DNA of 64,000 bases from Actinocatenispora sera (GCF_018324685.1 NZ_AP023354.1:2356001-2420000), one strand, 5' to 3'. Positions 42,668 to 52,063 are shown, numbered from the stretch's first letter. Notes: a model not told the origin generated them from the letters alone. Numbers and translations are program-made.

Positions 42668-44407
42668 ATGCGACCACGGATGGCTGTGGCTGCCCTCGGC
42701 GCCGTCGCTGTCGTCGCTGCGCTCGGAGCCTGCAGCAAGAACACGGGCGAGAGCAACGGCCCGGGTGACCAGGCCAAGAAGCAGTCCGGCGGCATCGGCA
42801 CGGCGGCCGACTCGAAGGGCCCGGCGCCAGCGGTCAAGGGCGCCAAGAAGGGCGGCACGATCTACCTGATCCAGGAGAAGGACTTCGAACACCTGGATCC
42901 GGCCCGGGTCTACGTCAACAACGCCCAGGTCTTCGGCCGGCTCATTCAGCGGCAGCTGACCACGTTCGTCGACGACCCGAAGACCAACAACTCCACCCTG
43001 GTCGGCGACCTCGCCACCGACCCGGGCAAGGACATCTCCAACGGCAAGTGCACCTCGTGGCAGTTCACCCTCAAGGACGGGCTGAAGTACGAGGACGGCA
43101 CGCCGATCACCGCGAAGGACGTCGCCTACGGTGTGGCGCGGTCGTTCTCGCCGGATCTGGCCGACGGCCCGCACTACATCCAGCAGTGGCTGGCCGACTC
43201 GATCGACTACACCAAGGACTACAAGGGTCCCTACAACGGCGGCTCGGACATGCCGCCGGGGGTCAAGGTCTCCGGTCAGAAGATCACCTTCGACTTCAAG
43301 AAGCCGCACTGCGACATGCCGTACGCGGCGTCCTGGGGCACCACGGCCCCGGTGCCGAAGGCCAAGGACACCAAGACCAAGTACGACCTGCACCCGGTCG
43401 CGTCCGGCCCGTACAAGATCGACACCTACAACCGGGACAGCAAGATCGTCCTGAGCCGCAACAAGTACTGGGACCCGAACACCGACCCGCTGCGGCACAA
43501 CTACCCGGAGCACTTCGAAGTCGACATGGGTCCGGACGCCGTCCAGCAGACCAACCGGATGATGGCGTCCAACGGTAACGACGCCTACGGCATCATGCAG
43601 GCGTCCGGCGGTGTCGACTCGACGCTGATCAAGAAGGTGCAGAACGACGCCTCGCTGAAGCCTCAGGTCCGCGCCGGGTTCACCCAGTTCACCTGGTACC
43701 TGGCGATCAACAACCAGCGGATCAAGGACCTCAACATCCGCAAGGCGCTGAACTACGGCCTGGACAAGAAGTCCTACATCCAGGCACTCGGCGGCAGCGC
43801 GAAGGCCGACCCGGCGACCACCCTGGAATCGCCGACCACGTCGGGCTTCAAGAAGTACGACGCCTACCCGTACGACCCGGCGAAGGCCAAGGAACTGCTC
43901 AACGGCAAGCACCCGAAGCTGGTGTACGCCTACACCAACACCGCCAACGGGCAGAAGTACGCGCCGATCGTGAAGAACAGCCTCGAGAAGGTCGGCTTCA
44001 AGATCGTGCTCAAGCCGATCGACGGCGCGAGCTACTACACCGAGATCGGTCGCAAGAACAACCAGTACGACCTTTACCTGGCCGGTTGGGGTTCGGACTG
44101 GCCGAGCGGTTCGACGATCATCCCGCCGGTGTTCGACGGCCGGACGATCATTCCGCAGGGCAACAACGACTACTCGTACTTCAACGCCGATGACATCAAC
44201 AAGCGCATCGACGAGATCAACCTGATGGCTCCTGACAAGGCGGCCCCGGAATGGGCCAACCTGGACAAGGAGATCATGACGAAGTACGCGCCGGTCGTGC
44301 CGTTCTACTACCAGAAGGAATACACGCTGATCGGTAAGAAGGTCGGTGGCGTGGACCTGGGTCTGTCGAGCGGCTGGCCGGAGTACACCAGCGCCTACGC
44401 CAAGTAG
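42668..44407 (+). CDS. Family-5 solute-binding lipoprotein, paralogue 2
   Basis: 579-residue lipoprotein close to paralogues 1 and 3. Lipobox ALGAC, lipid Cys22, then SKNTG and the linker GGIGTAADSKGPAPAVKGA. The blocks ITAKDVAYGVARSFSPDLAD, GPHYIQQWL and GWGSDWPSGSTIIPPVFDGR are kept, as is the cysteine pair C128/C215. ATG 42668 follows GAGGAGGGG. The start MRPRMAVAALGAVAV almost repeats that of paralogues 1 and 3, a sign of recent duplication. Ligand unknown; peptides are typical for the family. Confidence 0.88.
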   Translation: MRPRMAVAALGAVAVVAALGACSKNTGESNGPGDQAKKQSGGIGTAADSKGPAPAVKGAKKGGTIYLIQEKDFEHLDPARVYVNNAQVFGRLIQRQLTTFVDDPKTNNSTLVGDLATDPGKDISNGKCTSWQFTLKDGLKYEDGTPITAKDVAYGVARSFSPDLADGPHYIQQWLADSIDYTKDYKGPYNGGSDMPPGVKVSGQKITFDFKKPHCDMPYAASWGTTAPVPKAKDTKTKYDLHPVASGPYKIDTYNRDSKIVLSRNKYWDPNTDPLRHNYPEHFEVDMGPDAVQQTNRMMASNGNDAYGIMQASGGVDSTLIKKVQNDASLKPQVRAGFTQFTWYLAINNQRIKDLNIRKALNYGLDKKSYIQALGGSAKADPATTLESPTTSGFKKYDAYPYDPAKAKELLNGKHPKLVYAYTNTANGQKYAPIVKNSLEKVGFKIVLKPIDGASYYTEIGRKNNQYDLYLAGWGSDWPSGSTIIPPVFDGRTIIPQGNNDYSYFNADDINKRIDEINLMAPDKAAPEWANLDKEIMTKYAPVVPFYYQKEYTLIGKKVGGVDLGLSSGWPEYTSAYAK

Positions 44408-44425
44408 GCGACGGCGTCACACGGC

Positions 44426-44488
44426 CTCGGGAGCCACTCCCGAGCACGACGAACCGGGCCGGACTCGCGCAATGCGGGTCCGGCCCGG
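44426..44488 (+). terminator. Two hairpins after paralogue 2
   Basis: A perfect 8-bp hairpin CTCGGGAG/CTCCCGAG (44426-44444) is followed by a perfect 11-bp stem CCGGGCCGGAC/GTCCGGCCCGG (44454-44488, 13-nt loop). No T-tract. Confidence 0.65.
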
Positions 44489-44592
44489 ACGTGTCTGGGT
44501 GGACCCTACGACCACGATCTGGCCTCTGACGCAAAGCAATTGCACGGATGCATTCAGTGACTTTTGAACGGCCTCGGAGTCGACTGGGAACG

Positions 44593-44640
44593 CAATCGTT
44601 AGCCGGCCGTGATGGCTGCCCGTGTCAAGTCCATTAACTT
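44593..44640 (+). promoter_or_regulatory. Upstream box of paralogue 3, copy of that before paralogue 2
   Basis: CAATCGTTAGCCGGCCGTGA (44593-44612) and GTCCATTAACTT (44629-44640) repeat the boxes of paralogue 2 in the same order. No other gene is present in the 312-bp gap 44408-44719. Confidence 0.5.
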
Positions 44641-44719
44641 GCTCTCATCGCTGGCACGCGCCTCGCCGCGTCCCAGTCCCCCCGCGCGCCGACCGGCGGC
44701 GGTAGTAAGAGGAGGAAGA

Positions 44720-46453
44720 ATGCGACCACGGGTGGCTCTCGCCGCCGCCGGCGCTCTCGCCGTCGTCGCTGCCCTCGGAGCCTGCAGCAAGAACACCGGC
44801 TCCACAGGCGGTTCGAACGACGACGTGAAGGCTCAGCAGGGCGGCATCGGCACCGCCGCGGACTCGAAGGGTCCGGCTGCGCCGGTTTCCGGCGCGAAAA
44901 AGGGCGGCACCATCTACCTGGTGCAGAAGGACGACTTCGAGCACCTCGACCCCCAGCGCATCTACGTGAACAACGCGCAGGTGTTCGCGAAGCTGTTCAG
45001 CCGGCAGCTGACCGGGTACATCGACGACCCGAAGACCGGCAAGTCGATGCTGGTCGGTGACCTCGCCACCGACACCGGCAAGGACGTCTCCGGCGGCAAG
45101 TGCACCACGTGGCAGTTCACCCTCAAGGACGGCCTGAAGTACCAGGACGGCTCGCCGATCACCGCCGCCGACGTGGCGTACGGCGTGGCCCGGTCGTTCT
45201 CGCCGAACCTGGCCGACGGCCCGCACTACATCCAGCAGTGGCTGGCCGACTCGATCGACTACAACAAGACCTACAAGGGTCCCTACGACGGTGGCGCCGC
45301 GATGCCGCCGGGCGTCAAGGTCGACGGCAACAAGATCACCTTCGACTTCAAGAAGGCGCACTGCGACATGCCGTACGCGGCGGCCTGGGGCACCACCGCT
45401 CCGCTGCCGAAGTCGCAGGACACCAAGACCAAGCTGGACAGCAAGCCGTTCTCCTCTGGCCCCTACCAGTTCGACACCTACAACCGGGACAGCAAGATCG
45501 TGCTGGTCCGGAACAAGTACTGGGACCCCAAGTCCGACCCGATCCGGCACGACTACCCGGACAAGTTCGAGGTCGACATGGGCACGGACAACCCGGCCCA
45601 GACGAACCGCATGATCGCCGACAACGGCAAGGACCAGTACGGCATCATGCAGAAGAACGTCGATCCCTCGCTGGTGCGGAAGGTGAGCGGCGACGCGACG
45701 CTGCAGAAGCGCCTGCTCAAGGGCTACACCCAGTACGTCTGGTACCTGGCGATCAACAACCAGCGGATCACCGACGTGAACGTGCGCCGGGCGCTCAACT
45801 ACGCGATGGACAAGAAGTCGTTCATCCAGGTTCTTGGTGGCCCCAACGTCGCCGAGGCGGCCGGATCGCTGGAGTCGCCGACGACGACCGGTTACCAGAA
45901 GTACAACGCCTACCCGTACAACGTGGACAAGGCGAAGAAGCTGCTGAACGGCAAGCACCCGAAGCTGGTGTACGCGTACGGCAACAGCGTGAACGGCCAG
46001 AAGGAAGCGACGAACATCAAGTCCAGCCTGGAGAAGGCGGGCTTCCAGATCGTGCTGAAGCCGATCGACCCGGCGAGCTACTACACCGAGATCGGTCGTA
46101 AGGCCAACAAGTACGACCTCTACCTCGCGGGTTGGGGTTCGGACTGGCCGAGCGGTTCGACGATCATTCCGCCGGTGTTCGACGGTCGGAACATCCAGGC
46201 CCAGGGCAACTCGACGTACCCGTACTTCAACAACGCCGACGTGAACAAGAAGATCGACGAGATCAACGATCTTTCGCCGGAGAAGTCGGCGCCGAAGTGG
46301 GCGGAGCTGGACAAGGAGATCATGACCAAGTACGCCCCGGTCGTGCCGGTCTGGTACGACAAGGAGTACACGCTGACCGGTAGCAAGGTGGGCGGCTGCG
46401 TGCTGGGCAACTCCAGCGGCTGGCCCGAGCTGACCGGCGTGTTCGCCAAGTGA
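44720..46453 (+). CDS. Family-5 solute-binding lipoprotein, paralogue 3
   Basis: 577-residue lipoprotein. Lipobox ALGAC, lipid Cys22, SKNTG, then GGIGTAADSKGPAAPVSGA. Conserved ITAADVAYGVARSFSPNLAD, GPHYIQQWL, DKKSFIQVLGGPNVAE and GWGSDWPSGSTIIPPVFDGR, with cysteines C128/C215 and one extra Cys near the C-terminus (GGCVLGN). Start ATG 44720 with AGAGGAGGAAG is preferred to the in-frame ATG 44609, which would swallow the shared upstream box and has no signal peptide. Probably the nearest relative of paralogue 2. Confidence 0.88.
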   Translation: MRPRVALAAAGALAVVAALGACSKNTGSTGGSNDDVKAQQGGIGTAADSKGPAAPVSGAKKGGTIYLVQKDDFEHLDPQRIYVNNAQVFAKLFSRQLTGYIDDPKTGKSMLVGDLATDTGKDVSGGKCTTWQFTLKDGLKYQDGSPITAADVAYGVARSFSPNLADGPHYIQQWLADSIDYNKTYKGPYDGGAAMPPGVKVDGNKITFDFKKAHCDMPYAAAWGTTAPLPKSQDTKTKLDSKPFSSGPYQFDTYNRDSKIVLVRNKYWDPKSDPIRHDYPDKFEVDMGTDNPAQTNRMIADNGKDQYGIMQKNVDPSLVRKVSGDATLQKRLLKGYTQYVWYLAINNQRITDVNVRRALNYAMDKKSFIQVLGGPNVAEAAGSLESPTTTGYQKYNAYPYNVDKAKKLLNGKHPKLVYAYGNSVNGQKEATNIKSSLEKAGFQIVLKPIDPASYYTEIGRKANKYDLYLAGWGSDWPSGSTIIPPVFDGRNIQAQGNSTYPYFNNADVNKKIDEINDLSPEKSAPKWAELDKEIMTKYAPVVPVWYDKEYTLTGSKVGGCVLGNSSGWPELTGVFAK

Positions 46454-46495
46454 CGTCGTTCTGACCCGATCCGCGTCGTGTGACGGGGGATCGCT

Positions 46496-46533
46496 CCGGT
46501 GGCCGGGCCCGCCCGTGCGGGCCCGGCCACCGG
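46496..46533 (+). terminator. Strong hairpin after paralogue 3
   Basis: Perfect 17-bp stem (CCGGTGGCCGGGCCCGC and complement) with a 4-nt loop, 42 bases after the stop. No T-tract, but among the most stable hairpins of the window. Confidence 0.75.
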
Positions 46534-46621
46534 CCTGTCCGGGCCCGCCCGCCCACTGGACCAACGGCGTACCGTTCGCGATCACGTTCCGGTGTTCAGT
46601 TAACGTCGCGGAACGATTCTG

Positions 46622-46668
46622 AGCAGGTCGGTTGTCAGCCGCTCGGTTGCCAGCAGGTTGGTTGTCAG
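46622..46668 (+). repeat. 17-bp direct repeat in the leader of paralogue 4
   Basis: AGCAGGTCGGTTGTCAG (46622-46638) and AGCAGGTTGGTTGTCAG (46652-46668) differ at one base and are 30 bp apart, just before the ribosome binding site of the next gene. Confidence 0.6.
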
Positions 46669-46676
46669 GAGGCACC

Positions 46677-48422
46677 ATGCGCCAACGTCGCATCGTCGCA
46701 GTCGCGTGTGCGGCGCTGCTCGTCGCCGGGTTCGCCGGCGCGTGCAGCAAGAACACCGGCGAACACACGAAGGGCCCGGCGATCCGGCAGGACGCCGGTT
46801 CGATCTCCACCGACCCGGCCGAGTCGCAGGGGCCGGCGAAGCCGATGCCGGGCGCGGTGCGCGGCGGCACGCTCTACTCCATCCAGCAGACCGACTACGA
46901 GACCCTCGACCCGCAGCAGATCTACGTCAACGCCTCGATCGCGGTGGGGCAGCTGTTCACCCGGACGCTGACGATGTTCCGCAAGGACCCGAAGACCGGC
47001 AAGGACCTGCTGGTCGGCGACCTCGCCACCGACACCGGTACCGATGTCGACCAGGACGGCAAGACCTGGCGGTACACCCTGAAGAAGGGGCTGAAGTACG
47101 AGGACGGGACGGCCATCACCGCGTCCGACGTGGCGTACGGGGTGGCCCGGTCGTTCTCGCCGCAGGTCGCCGAGGGTCCGCACTACATCCAGCAGTGGCT
47201 GACCGGCCGCACCGACTACAACAAGACCTACCAGGGCCCGTACGACGGGGGCGCGAAGATGCCGCCCGGGGTGACGGTCTCCGGCCGCTCGATCACGTTC
47301 CACCTGCAGCAGGCCGAGCCGGACTTCCCGTTCGCCGCCTCGATGGGGACCACCACGCCGCTGCCGCCGGCGCGCGACACCGGGCCGCGCAAGCTGTCCG
47401 ACCACCCGTTCTCGTCCGGCCCGTACAAGATCGAGTCGTACCAGCGGGAGCACCAGCTGGTACTGGTGCGCAACAAGTACTGGGATCCGCGTACCGACCC
47501 GGTGCGGCACGACTACTTCGACCGGTTCGTCGTCGAGATGGGCCCGTCGCCGGTCGAGATCACCAACCGGTTGCTCGCCGACAACGGCAACGACCGGTAC
47601 GCGGTGCAGGTCGGCGCGGTCGCGCCCGAGCTGATCAGCAAGGTGCTGGGGGATCGGAGCCTCGCCAAGCGCGAGCTCGCCGGCTACCTCGACTACGTCC
47701 GGTACCTGAACATCAACACCCGCCGGATCACCGACGTCGACGAGCGCCGCGCGATCAACTACGCGATGGACAAGGCGGGGTTCCTGCAGGCCGAGGGCGG
47801 CAGCCCGGTCGGTGACGTGGCCTCGACGATCCAGTCGCCGACCACGATCGGCTACCAGAAGTACGACGCGTACCCGACGCCGGGCAACCACGGCGACGTG
47901 GCGAAGGCCAAGAAGCTGCTCAAGGGCGCGAAGCCGAAGCTGGTACTGGCGTTCCCGAACACCGCCGTCGGCCAGAAGGAAGCGACGAAGATCCAGCAGA
48001 GCCTGAGCCGGGCCGGCTTCCAGATCGTGCTCAAGCCGGCCGACCAGGACAACTACCTGACGGTCCTGGGCCGGCGCGACAACCCGTACGACATCTACGT
48101 GTCGGCGTGGGCGTCGGACTGGCCGAGCGGCTCGACGATCATCCCGCCGCTGTTCGACGGCACCGCGATCGCCGCCTCCGGCAACAACTCCCGCACCTAT
48201 CTGGACGCGAAGCCGGTCAACGACCGGATCGCGGCGATCTCGAAGGAGCCGGCGGCGAAGGGTGCCGGCGACTGGATGAAGCTGGACCGGCAGATCATGA
48301 CCGACTACGCACCGCTGGTGCCGCTGTACTACGAGAAGAACCTCTCGCTGTACGGCAGCCGGGTGCACGGCATCCTGCAGGGCGGCGCGCCGCGGTACTA
48401 CGACGCCTGGGTGACGCAGTAG
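46677..48422 (+). CDS. Family-5 solute-binding lipoprotein, paralogue 4
   Basis: 581-residue lipoprotein. Lipobox FAGAC, lipid Cys23, SKNTGEHTKGP, then STDPAESQGPAKPMPGA. Conserved ITASDVAYGVARSFSPQVAE, GPHYIQQWL and SDWPSGSTIIPPLFDG. It lacks both cysteines of the C129/C216 pair seen in paralogues 1-3, 6 and 7 (Gly and Pro there instead). ATG 46677 follows CAGGAGG. Paralogue 5 starts only three bases after its stop, so these two form an operon. Confidence 0.88.
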   Translation: MRQRRIVAVACAALLVAGFAGACSKNTGEHTKGPAIRQDAGSISTDPAESQGPAKPMPGAVRGGTLYSIQQTDYETLDPQQIYVNASIAVGQLFTRTLTMFRKDPKTGKDLLVGDLATDTGTDVDQDGKTWRYTLKKGLKYEDGTAITASDVAYGVARSFSPQVAEGPHYIQQWLTGRTDYNKTYQGPYDGGAKMPPGVTVSGRSITFHLQQAEPDFPFAASMGTTTPLPPARDTGPRKLSDHPFSSGPYKIESYQREHQLVLVRNKYWDPRTDPVRHDYFDRFVVEMGPSPVEITNRLLADNGNDRYAVQVGAVAPELISKVLGDRSLAKRELAGYLDYVRYLNINTRRITDVDERRAINYAMDKAGFLQAEGGSPVGDVASTIQSPTTIGYQKYDAYPTPGNHGDVAKAKKLLKGAKPKLVLAFPNTAVGQKEATKIQQSLSRAGFQIVLKPADQDNYLTVLGRRDNPYDIYVSAWASDWPSGSTIIPPLFDGTAIAASGNNSRTYLDAKPVNDRIAAISKEPAAKGAGDWMKLDRQIMTDYAPLVPLYYEKNLSLYGSRVHGILQGGAPRYYDAWVTQ

Positions 48423-48425
48423 CGG

Positions 48426-50144
48426 ATGGCCGCGCATCGGGTGCTGCGGTGGGCGGCGGCGGGCATGGCAGTGCTCGCCGCCGCCACCGGCTGCACCGGC
48501 GCCGGCCACCGGCCCGATCGGGTGCGCCCCACCCTGTCCGGCCCGGCCGAGCCGGTGCCGGGGGCGAAGCGCGGCGGCACCCTGACGATCCTGCAGCAGG
48601 CCGACTTCGTCCACCTGGACCCGCAGCGCCAGTACGTGACGCACGCGAACGCGGTCGACCAGCTGATGGTGCGCACCCTGACGATGCTCAAGAACGATCC
48701 CCGCACCGGCCGGCAGGTACTGGTCGGTGACCTCGCCACCGACGCCGGCACCGACGTGCACCACGACGGGAAGACCTGGCGCTACACGCTGCGCGACGGG
48801 CTGCGGTACGCGGACGGCTCCACGGTGACCGCGGCCGACGTCGCGTACGGGGTGGCCCGGTCGTTCACCCCGCAGCTTGCCGACGGCCCGCACTACATCC
48901 AGCAGTGGCTGACCGGCACGGCCGACTACGACCGGACCTACCGGGGCCCGTACCGCGGCGGCGCGAAGACGCCGCCCGGCGTCACGGTGTCCGGCCGGAC
49001 CATCACCTTCCACCTCGCCGCGCCGCACCCGGACTTCGGGTACGCCGCGTCGCTCGGCACCACCGCACCGATCCCGGCCCGTACCGACCCGGGGCTGGCG
49101 CACGCCGACGGGTACGACACGGCGCCGCCGGCGACCGGCCCGTACCGGGTGTCGAGGTACCAGCGGGGGGTGCAGCTCACGCTGGTGCGCAACCGGTACT
49201 GGGATCCGCGCACCGATCCGGTCCGGCACGACTACCCGGACCGGATCGTGGTGCGCATCGGCGCCGACCCGCGGCAGCAGACCGACCGGCTGATCGCCGA
49301 CGAGGGCGCCGACCGGTACGCGGTGTCGATCGACGGCGTACCACCGGAACGCGTCGCCGGGGTGCTCGCCGACCGGTCGCTGCGCTCCCGCGAGGTGGTC
49401 GGCTTCTGGCCGTTCGTGACGTACCTGATGATCAACACGCGCCGGGTCGCCGGCATCGCCGAGCGGCGCGCGATCAACTACGCGATCGACAAGGCCGGCT
49501 ACCTCGACGCGATCGGCGGCCCGTCGCACGGCGAGGTGGCCTCGACGCTGCTGTCGCCGACGGTGCTCGGCTTCGACCGCTACGACGCCTACCCGTCGCC
49601 CGGCCACGGCGGCGCCCCGGCCAAGGCACGCCAGCTGCTCGGCGGCCGGCACCCGACCCTGCGGTACGCCTATCCGGACACCTCGAAGGACCGGGCGGCG
49701 GTGAAACCGATGGTGGCGTCGCTGCGCCGGGCCGGCTTCCGGGTCGTCACGACCGCCCTGGCGGCGGCGGCGTTCTACCCCGCCGTCGCCCGGCCGGACA
49801 ACCGCTACGACCTGTACCCGGTGTCCTGGGGTGCGGACTGGCCGACCGGTACGACCGTGCTGCCGCCGCTGTTCGACGGGGCCGGGATCCGGTCGAACGG
49901 CACCAACTGGTCACTGCTGTCGGTGCCGGCGCTGACCGACCGGCTGCGTGCGGTGAGCGCCGAGCAGACCGCGCCGGCGGCAGGCGACTGGGCGACGCTG
50001 GACCGCGACATCATGCGCCGGTACGCGCCGTGCGTGCCGCTGGTGTACATGAAGAACCTGTCGCTCGCCGGCAGCCGGGTGCACGGCGTGTTCCAGAGCG
50101 GCACCGCCGGCAGCCCGCTGTTCTACGATTCCTGGCTCGGCTGA
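48426..50144 (+). CDS. Family-5 solute-binding lipoprotein, paralogue 5 (divergent)
   Basis: 572-residue lipoprotein, the most divergent copy. Lipobox AATGC, lipid Cys23, but no SKNTG after it; the linker keeps SGPAEPVPGAKRGGT. Conserved VTAADVAYGVARSFTPQLAD, GPHYIQQWL and GADWPTGTTVLPPLFDG. Like paralogue 4 it lacks the internal cysteine pair. Start ATG 48426 lies three bases after the paralogue 4 stop with little ribosome binding site of its own, suggesting coupling. The end of the gene, including the stop, is duplicated just downstream. Confidence 0.86.
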   Translation: MAAHRVLRWAAAGMAVLAAATGCTGAGHRPDRVRPTLSGPAEPVPGAKRGGTLTILQQADFVHLDPQRQYVTHANAVDQLMVRTLTMLKNDPRTGRQVLVGDLATDAGTDVHHDGKTWRYTLRDGLRYADGSTVTAADVAYGVARSFTPQLADGPHYIQQWLTGTADYDRTYRGPYRGGAKTPPGVTVSGRTITFHLAAPHPDFGYAASLGTTAPIPARTDPGLAHADGYDTAPPATGPYRVSRYQRGVQLTLVRNRYWDPRTDPVRHDYPDRIVVRIGADPRQQTDRLIADEGADRYAVSIDGVPPERVAGVLADRSLRSREVVGFWPFVTYLMINTRRVAGIAERRAINYAIDKAGYLDAIGGPSHGEVASTLLSPTVLGFDRYDAYPSPGHGGAPAKARQLLGGRHPTLRYAYPDTSKDRAAVKPMVASLRRAGFRVVTTALAAAAFYPAVARPDNRYDLYPVSWGADWPTGTTVLPPLFDGAGIRSNGTNWSLLSVPALTDRLRAVSAEQTAPAAGDWATLDRDIMRRYAPCVPLVYMKNLSLAGSRVHGVFQSGTAGSPLFYDSWLG

Positions 50145-50180
50145 CGGCCGAGGCCCGACTCCTGGCTCGGCTGACGGCCG
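50126..50180 (+). repeat. 25-bp duplication of the paralogue 5 gene end
   Basis: The last codons and stop (CGATTCCTGGCTCGGCTGAC and five more bases, 50126-50150) recur at 50156-50180 with a single change. The period is 30 bp. Confidence 0.75.
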
Positions 50181-50250
50181 CGGTTCCCACCAGCTGACAT
50201 CACAACCCGTTGATGCTGATTTGTGACCATCTCTCGATACGTTTCCCCAG

Positions 50251-50262
50251 GAAAGCGCTTTC
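50251..50262 (+). promoter_or_regulatory. LacI-family-like operator before paralogue 6
   Basis: GAAAGCGCTTTC is a perfect 12-bp palindrome with the central CG typical of LacI/CcpA-type operators. It ends 15 bases before the GTG start, directly ahead of the ribosome binding site. The regulator is not encoded in the window. Confidence 0.5.
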
Positions 50263-50277
50263 GAGGGGGTTGACCAG

Positions 50278-52020
50278 GTGCGTCGGGTCGTCATTGCGTC
50301 GGCAGCCGCATTGCTGTGTGTCGGCGCGGCCGCGGGCTGCAGCAAGAACACCGGCGACAAGCCGATCGACAAGACCAAGCACACGGTGCAGACCAGCGCG
50401 GTCGACACGAACCCGGCGCACTCCGCCGGCCCGGCCAAGCCGGTACCGGGCGCGGTGCGCGGCGGCACCCTCTACGCGTTGCAGGAGCAGGACTTCGAGC
50501 ACCTCGACCCGCAGAACGTCTACATCTCCGACGCGGAGTCGGTGTCGGAGTTGATGTCCCGGTCGCTGACCACGTTCCGGGAGGGCTCGTCCGGCAAGCT
50601 GACGCTGATCGGCGACCTCGCCACCAACCCCGGCGTCGACGTGCACCACGACTGCCGCACCTGGCGGTTCACCCTCAAGTCCGGCCTGAAGTACGAGGAC
50701 GGGTCGACCATCACCGCCGCCGACGTGGCGTACGGGGTGGCGCGGTCGTTCGCGCCGGACATCAACCACGGCCCGCACTACATCCAGCAGTGGCTGGCCG
50801 GCTCCGTCAACTACAACGCCAAGTACAAGGGCCCCTACAACGGTGGCGCGAAGCTGCCGCCGGGGGTGACCGTCCAGGGCGACCGGCAGCTCACGTTCCA
50901 GTTCCCGAAGCCGGCCTGCGACCTGCCGTTCGCGGCCGCCTGGGGCACCACCGCACCGGTGCCGGCGGCGCGGGACCACAAGCCGCTCGCGCTGGACACC
51001 CACCCGTTCTCGTCCGGGCCGTACAAGATCGCCAAGTACACCCGGGGCACCGAGCTCGACCTGGTGCGCAACAAGTACTGGGACCCGCGGACCGATCCGC
51101 TCCGGCACGACTACCCGGACAAGATCGTCACCCGCATCGGCGCCACCGCCGACCAGCAGACGCACCGGGTGCTCACCTCGCACGGGGACGACGCCGCCAC
51201 GGTGAGCCGGTCGGCGGTGCCGGCCGAGCTGGTCCCGGTGGTGCAGCGGGACGGCACCGCGCGCGACCGCACCCTGGCCGGCTTCACCCCGTACGTCGAG
51301 TACCTGAACATCAACACCGAGCGGGTCACCAGCCTGGCCGAACGGCAGGCCATCGAGTACGCCTTCAACCGGCGCGGCTACCTCCAGGTCGCCGGCGGGT
51401 CCGCGGCGGGCGAGCCGGCCACCACGATCGAGTCGCCGCTGACCGCCGGCTACCACCGGTACGACGCCTACCCGGCGGGCCCGTCGGGCAACGTGGAGAA
51501 GGCGAAGAAGCTGCTCGGCGGCAAGCACCCGAAGCTGGTGTACGCGTTCACCAACACCGAGGAGGGCCAGAAGAAGGCCACCGTGGTGCAGGATGCGTTG
51601 CAGAAGGCGGGTTTCCGGGTGGTGCTGCGGCCGGTCGACAAGTCCTCGTACTACGCCACGGTGGCGAAGCGGGACGCCGGCTTCGACATCTTCGTCACCG
51701 CCTGGGGCTCGGACTGGCCCAGCGGGTACACGATCATCCCGCAGCTGTTCGACGGGCGCGCGATGGACGTCAACGGCAGCTGGACCTGGCTGAACGAGAA
51801 GGATGTCAACGACCAGATCGCGAAGCTGTCCAACGAGGACGCCAACGCCGCGGCGGCCGGCTGGGCCAAGCTGGACGAGCACATCATGCGGGCCTACGCG
51901 CCGGTCGTGCCGATCGACTACAAGAAGAGCCTGACCCTGGTCGGTGACAAGGTCGGCGGCGTGTTCCTGAGCGGTTTCGTCGGCGCCCCCGTCTACTACG
52001 ACGCCTACGTGAAGGCCTAG
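50278..52020 (+). CDS. Family-5 solute-binding lipoprotein, paralogue 6
   Basis: 580-residue lipoprotein. Lipobox AAAGC, lipid Cys21, SKNTGDKPIDK, then NPAHSAGPAKPVPGA. Conserved ITAADVAYGVARSFAPDINH, GPHYIQQWL, FSSGPYKIAKYTRGTELDLV and GSDWPSGYTIIPQLFDG. Cysteines C126/C214 keep the putative disulfide. GTG 50278 follows GAGGGGG. It is separated from paralogue 5 by 133 bp with a palindromic operator, so it is controlled on its own. Ligand unknown. Confidence 0.88.
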   Translation: MRRVVIASAAALLCVGAAAGCSKNTGDKPIDKTKHTVQTSAVDTNPAHSAGPAKPVPGAVRGGTLYALQEQDFEHLDPQNVYISDAESVSELMSRSLTTFREGSSGKLTLIGDLATNPGVDVHHDCRTWRFTLKSGLKYEDGSTITAADVAYGVARSFAPDINHGPHYIQQWLAGSVNYNAKYKGPYNGGAKLPPGVTVQGDRQLTFQFPKPACDLPFAAAWGTTAPVPAARDHKPLALDTHPFSSGPYKIAKYTRGTELDLVRNKYWDPRTDPLRHDYPDKIVTRIGATADQQTHRVLTSHGDDAATVSRSAVPAELVPVVQRDGTARDRTLAGFTPYVEYLNINTERVTSLAERQAIEYAFNRRGYLQVAGGSAAGEPATTIESPLTAGYHRYDAYPAGPSGNVEKAKKLLGGKHPKLVYAFTNTEEGQKKATVVQDALQKAGFRVVLRPVDKSSYYATVAKRDAGFDIFVTAWGSDWPSGYTIIPQLFDGRAMDVNGSWTWLNEKDVNDQIAKLSNEDANAAAAGWAKLDEHIMRAYAPVVPIDYKKSLTLVGDKVGGVFLSGFVGAPVYYDAYVKA

Positions 52021-52063
52021 GAGTCCGCCCGGCCGAGCCGGGTGGCGGCGCTGACGACACCGC

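Noticed and set aside
44609-44719. Earlier ATG for binding protein 3
   Set aside because: It would place 37 extra residues before the signal peptide and cover the conserved upstream box; ATG 44720 has the strong ribosome binding site.
46665-49652. 995-codon minus-strand open frame opposite binding proteins 4 and 5
   Set aside because: Antisense of two clear lipoprotein genes; the translation repeats the same Arg/Val/Gly-rich pattern as other shadows.
40704-52020. Regularly repeated long blocks, first considered as a CRISPR-like or phase-variable array
   Set aside because: The repeats are whole 1.7-kb genes of one protein family; no short direct repeats with spacers exist.
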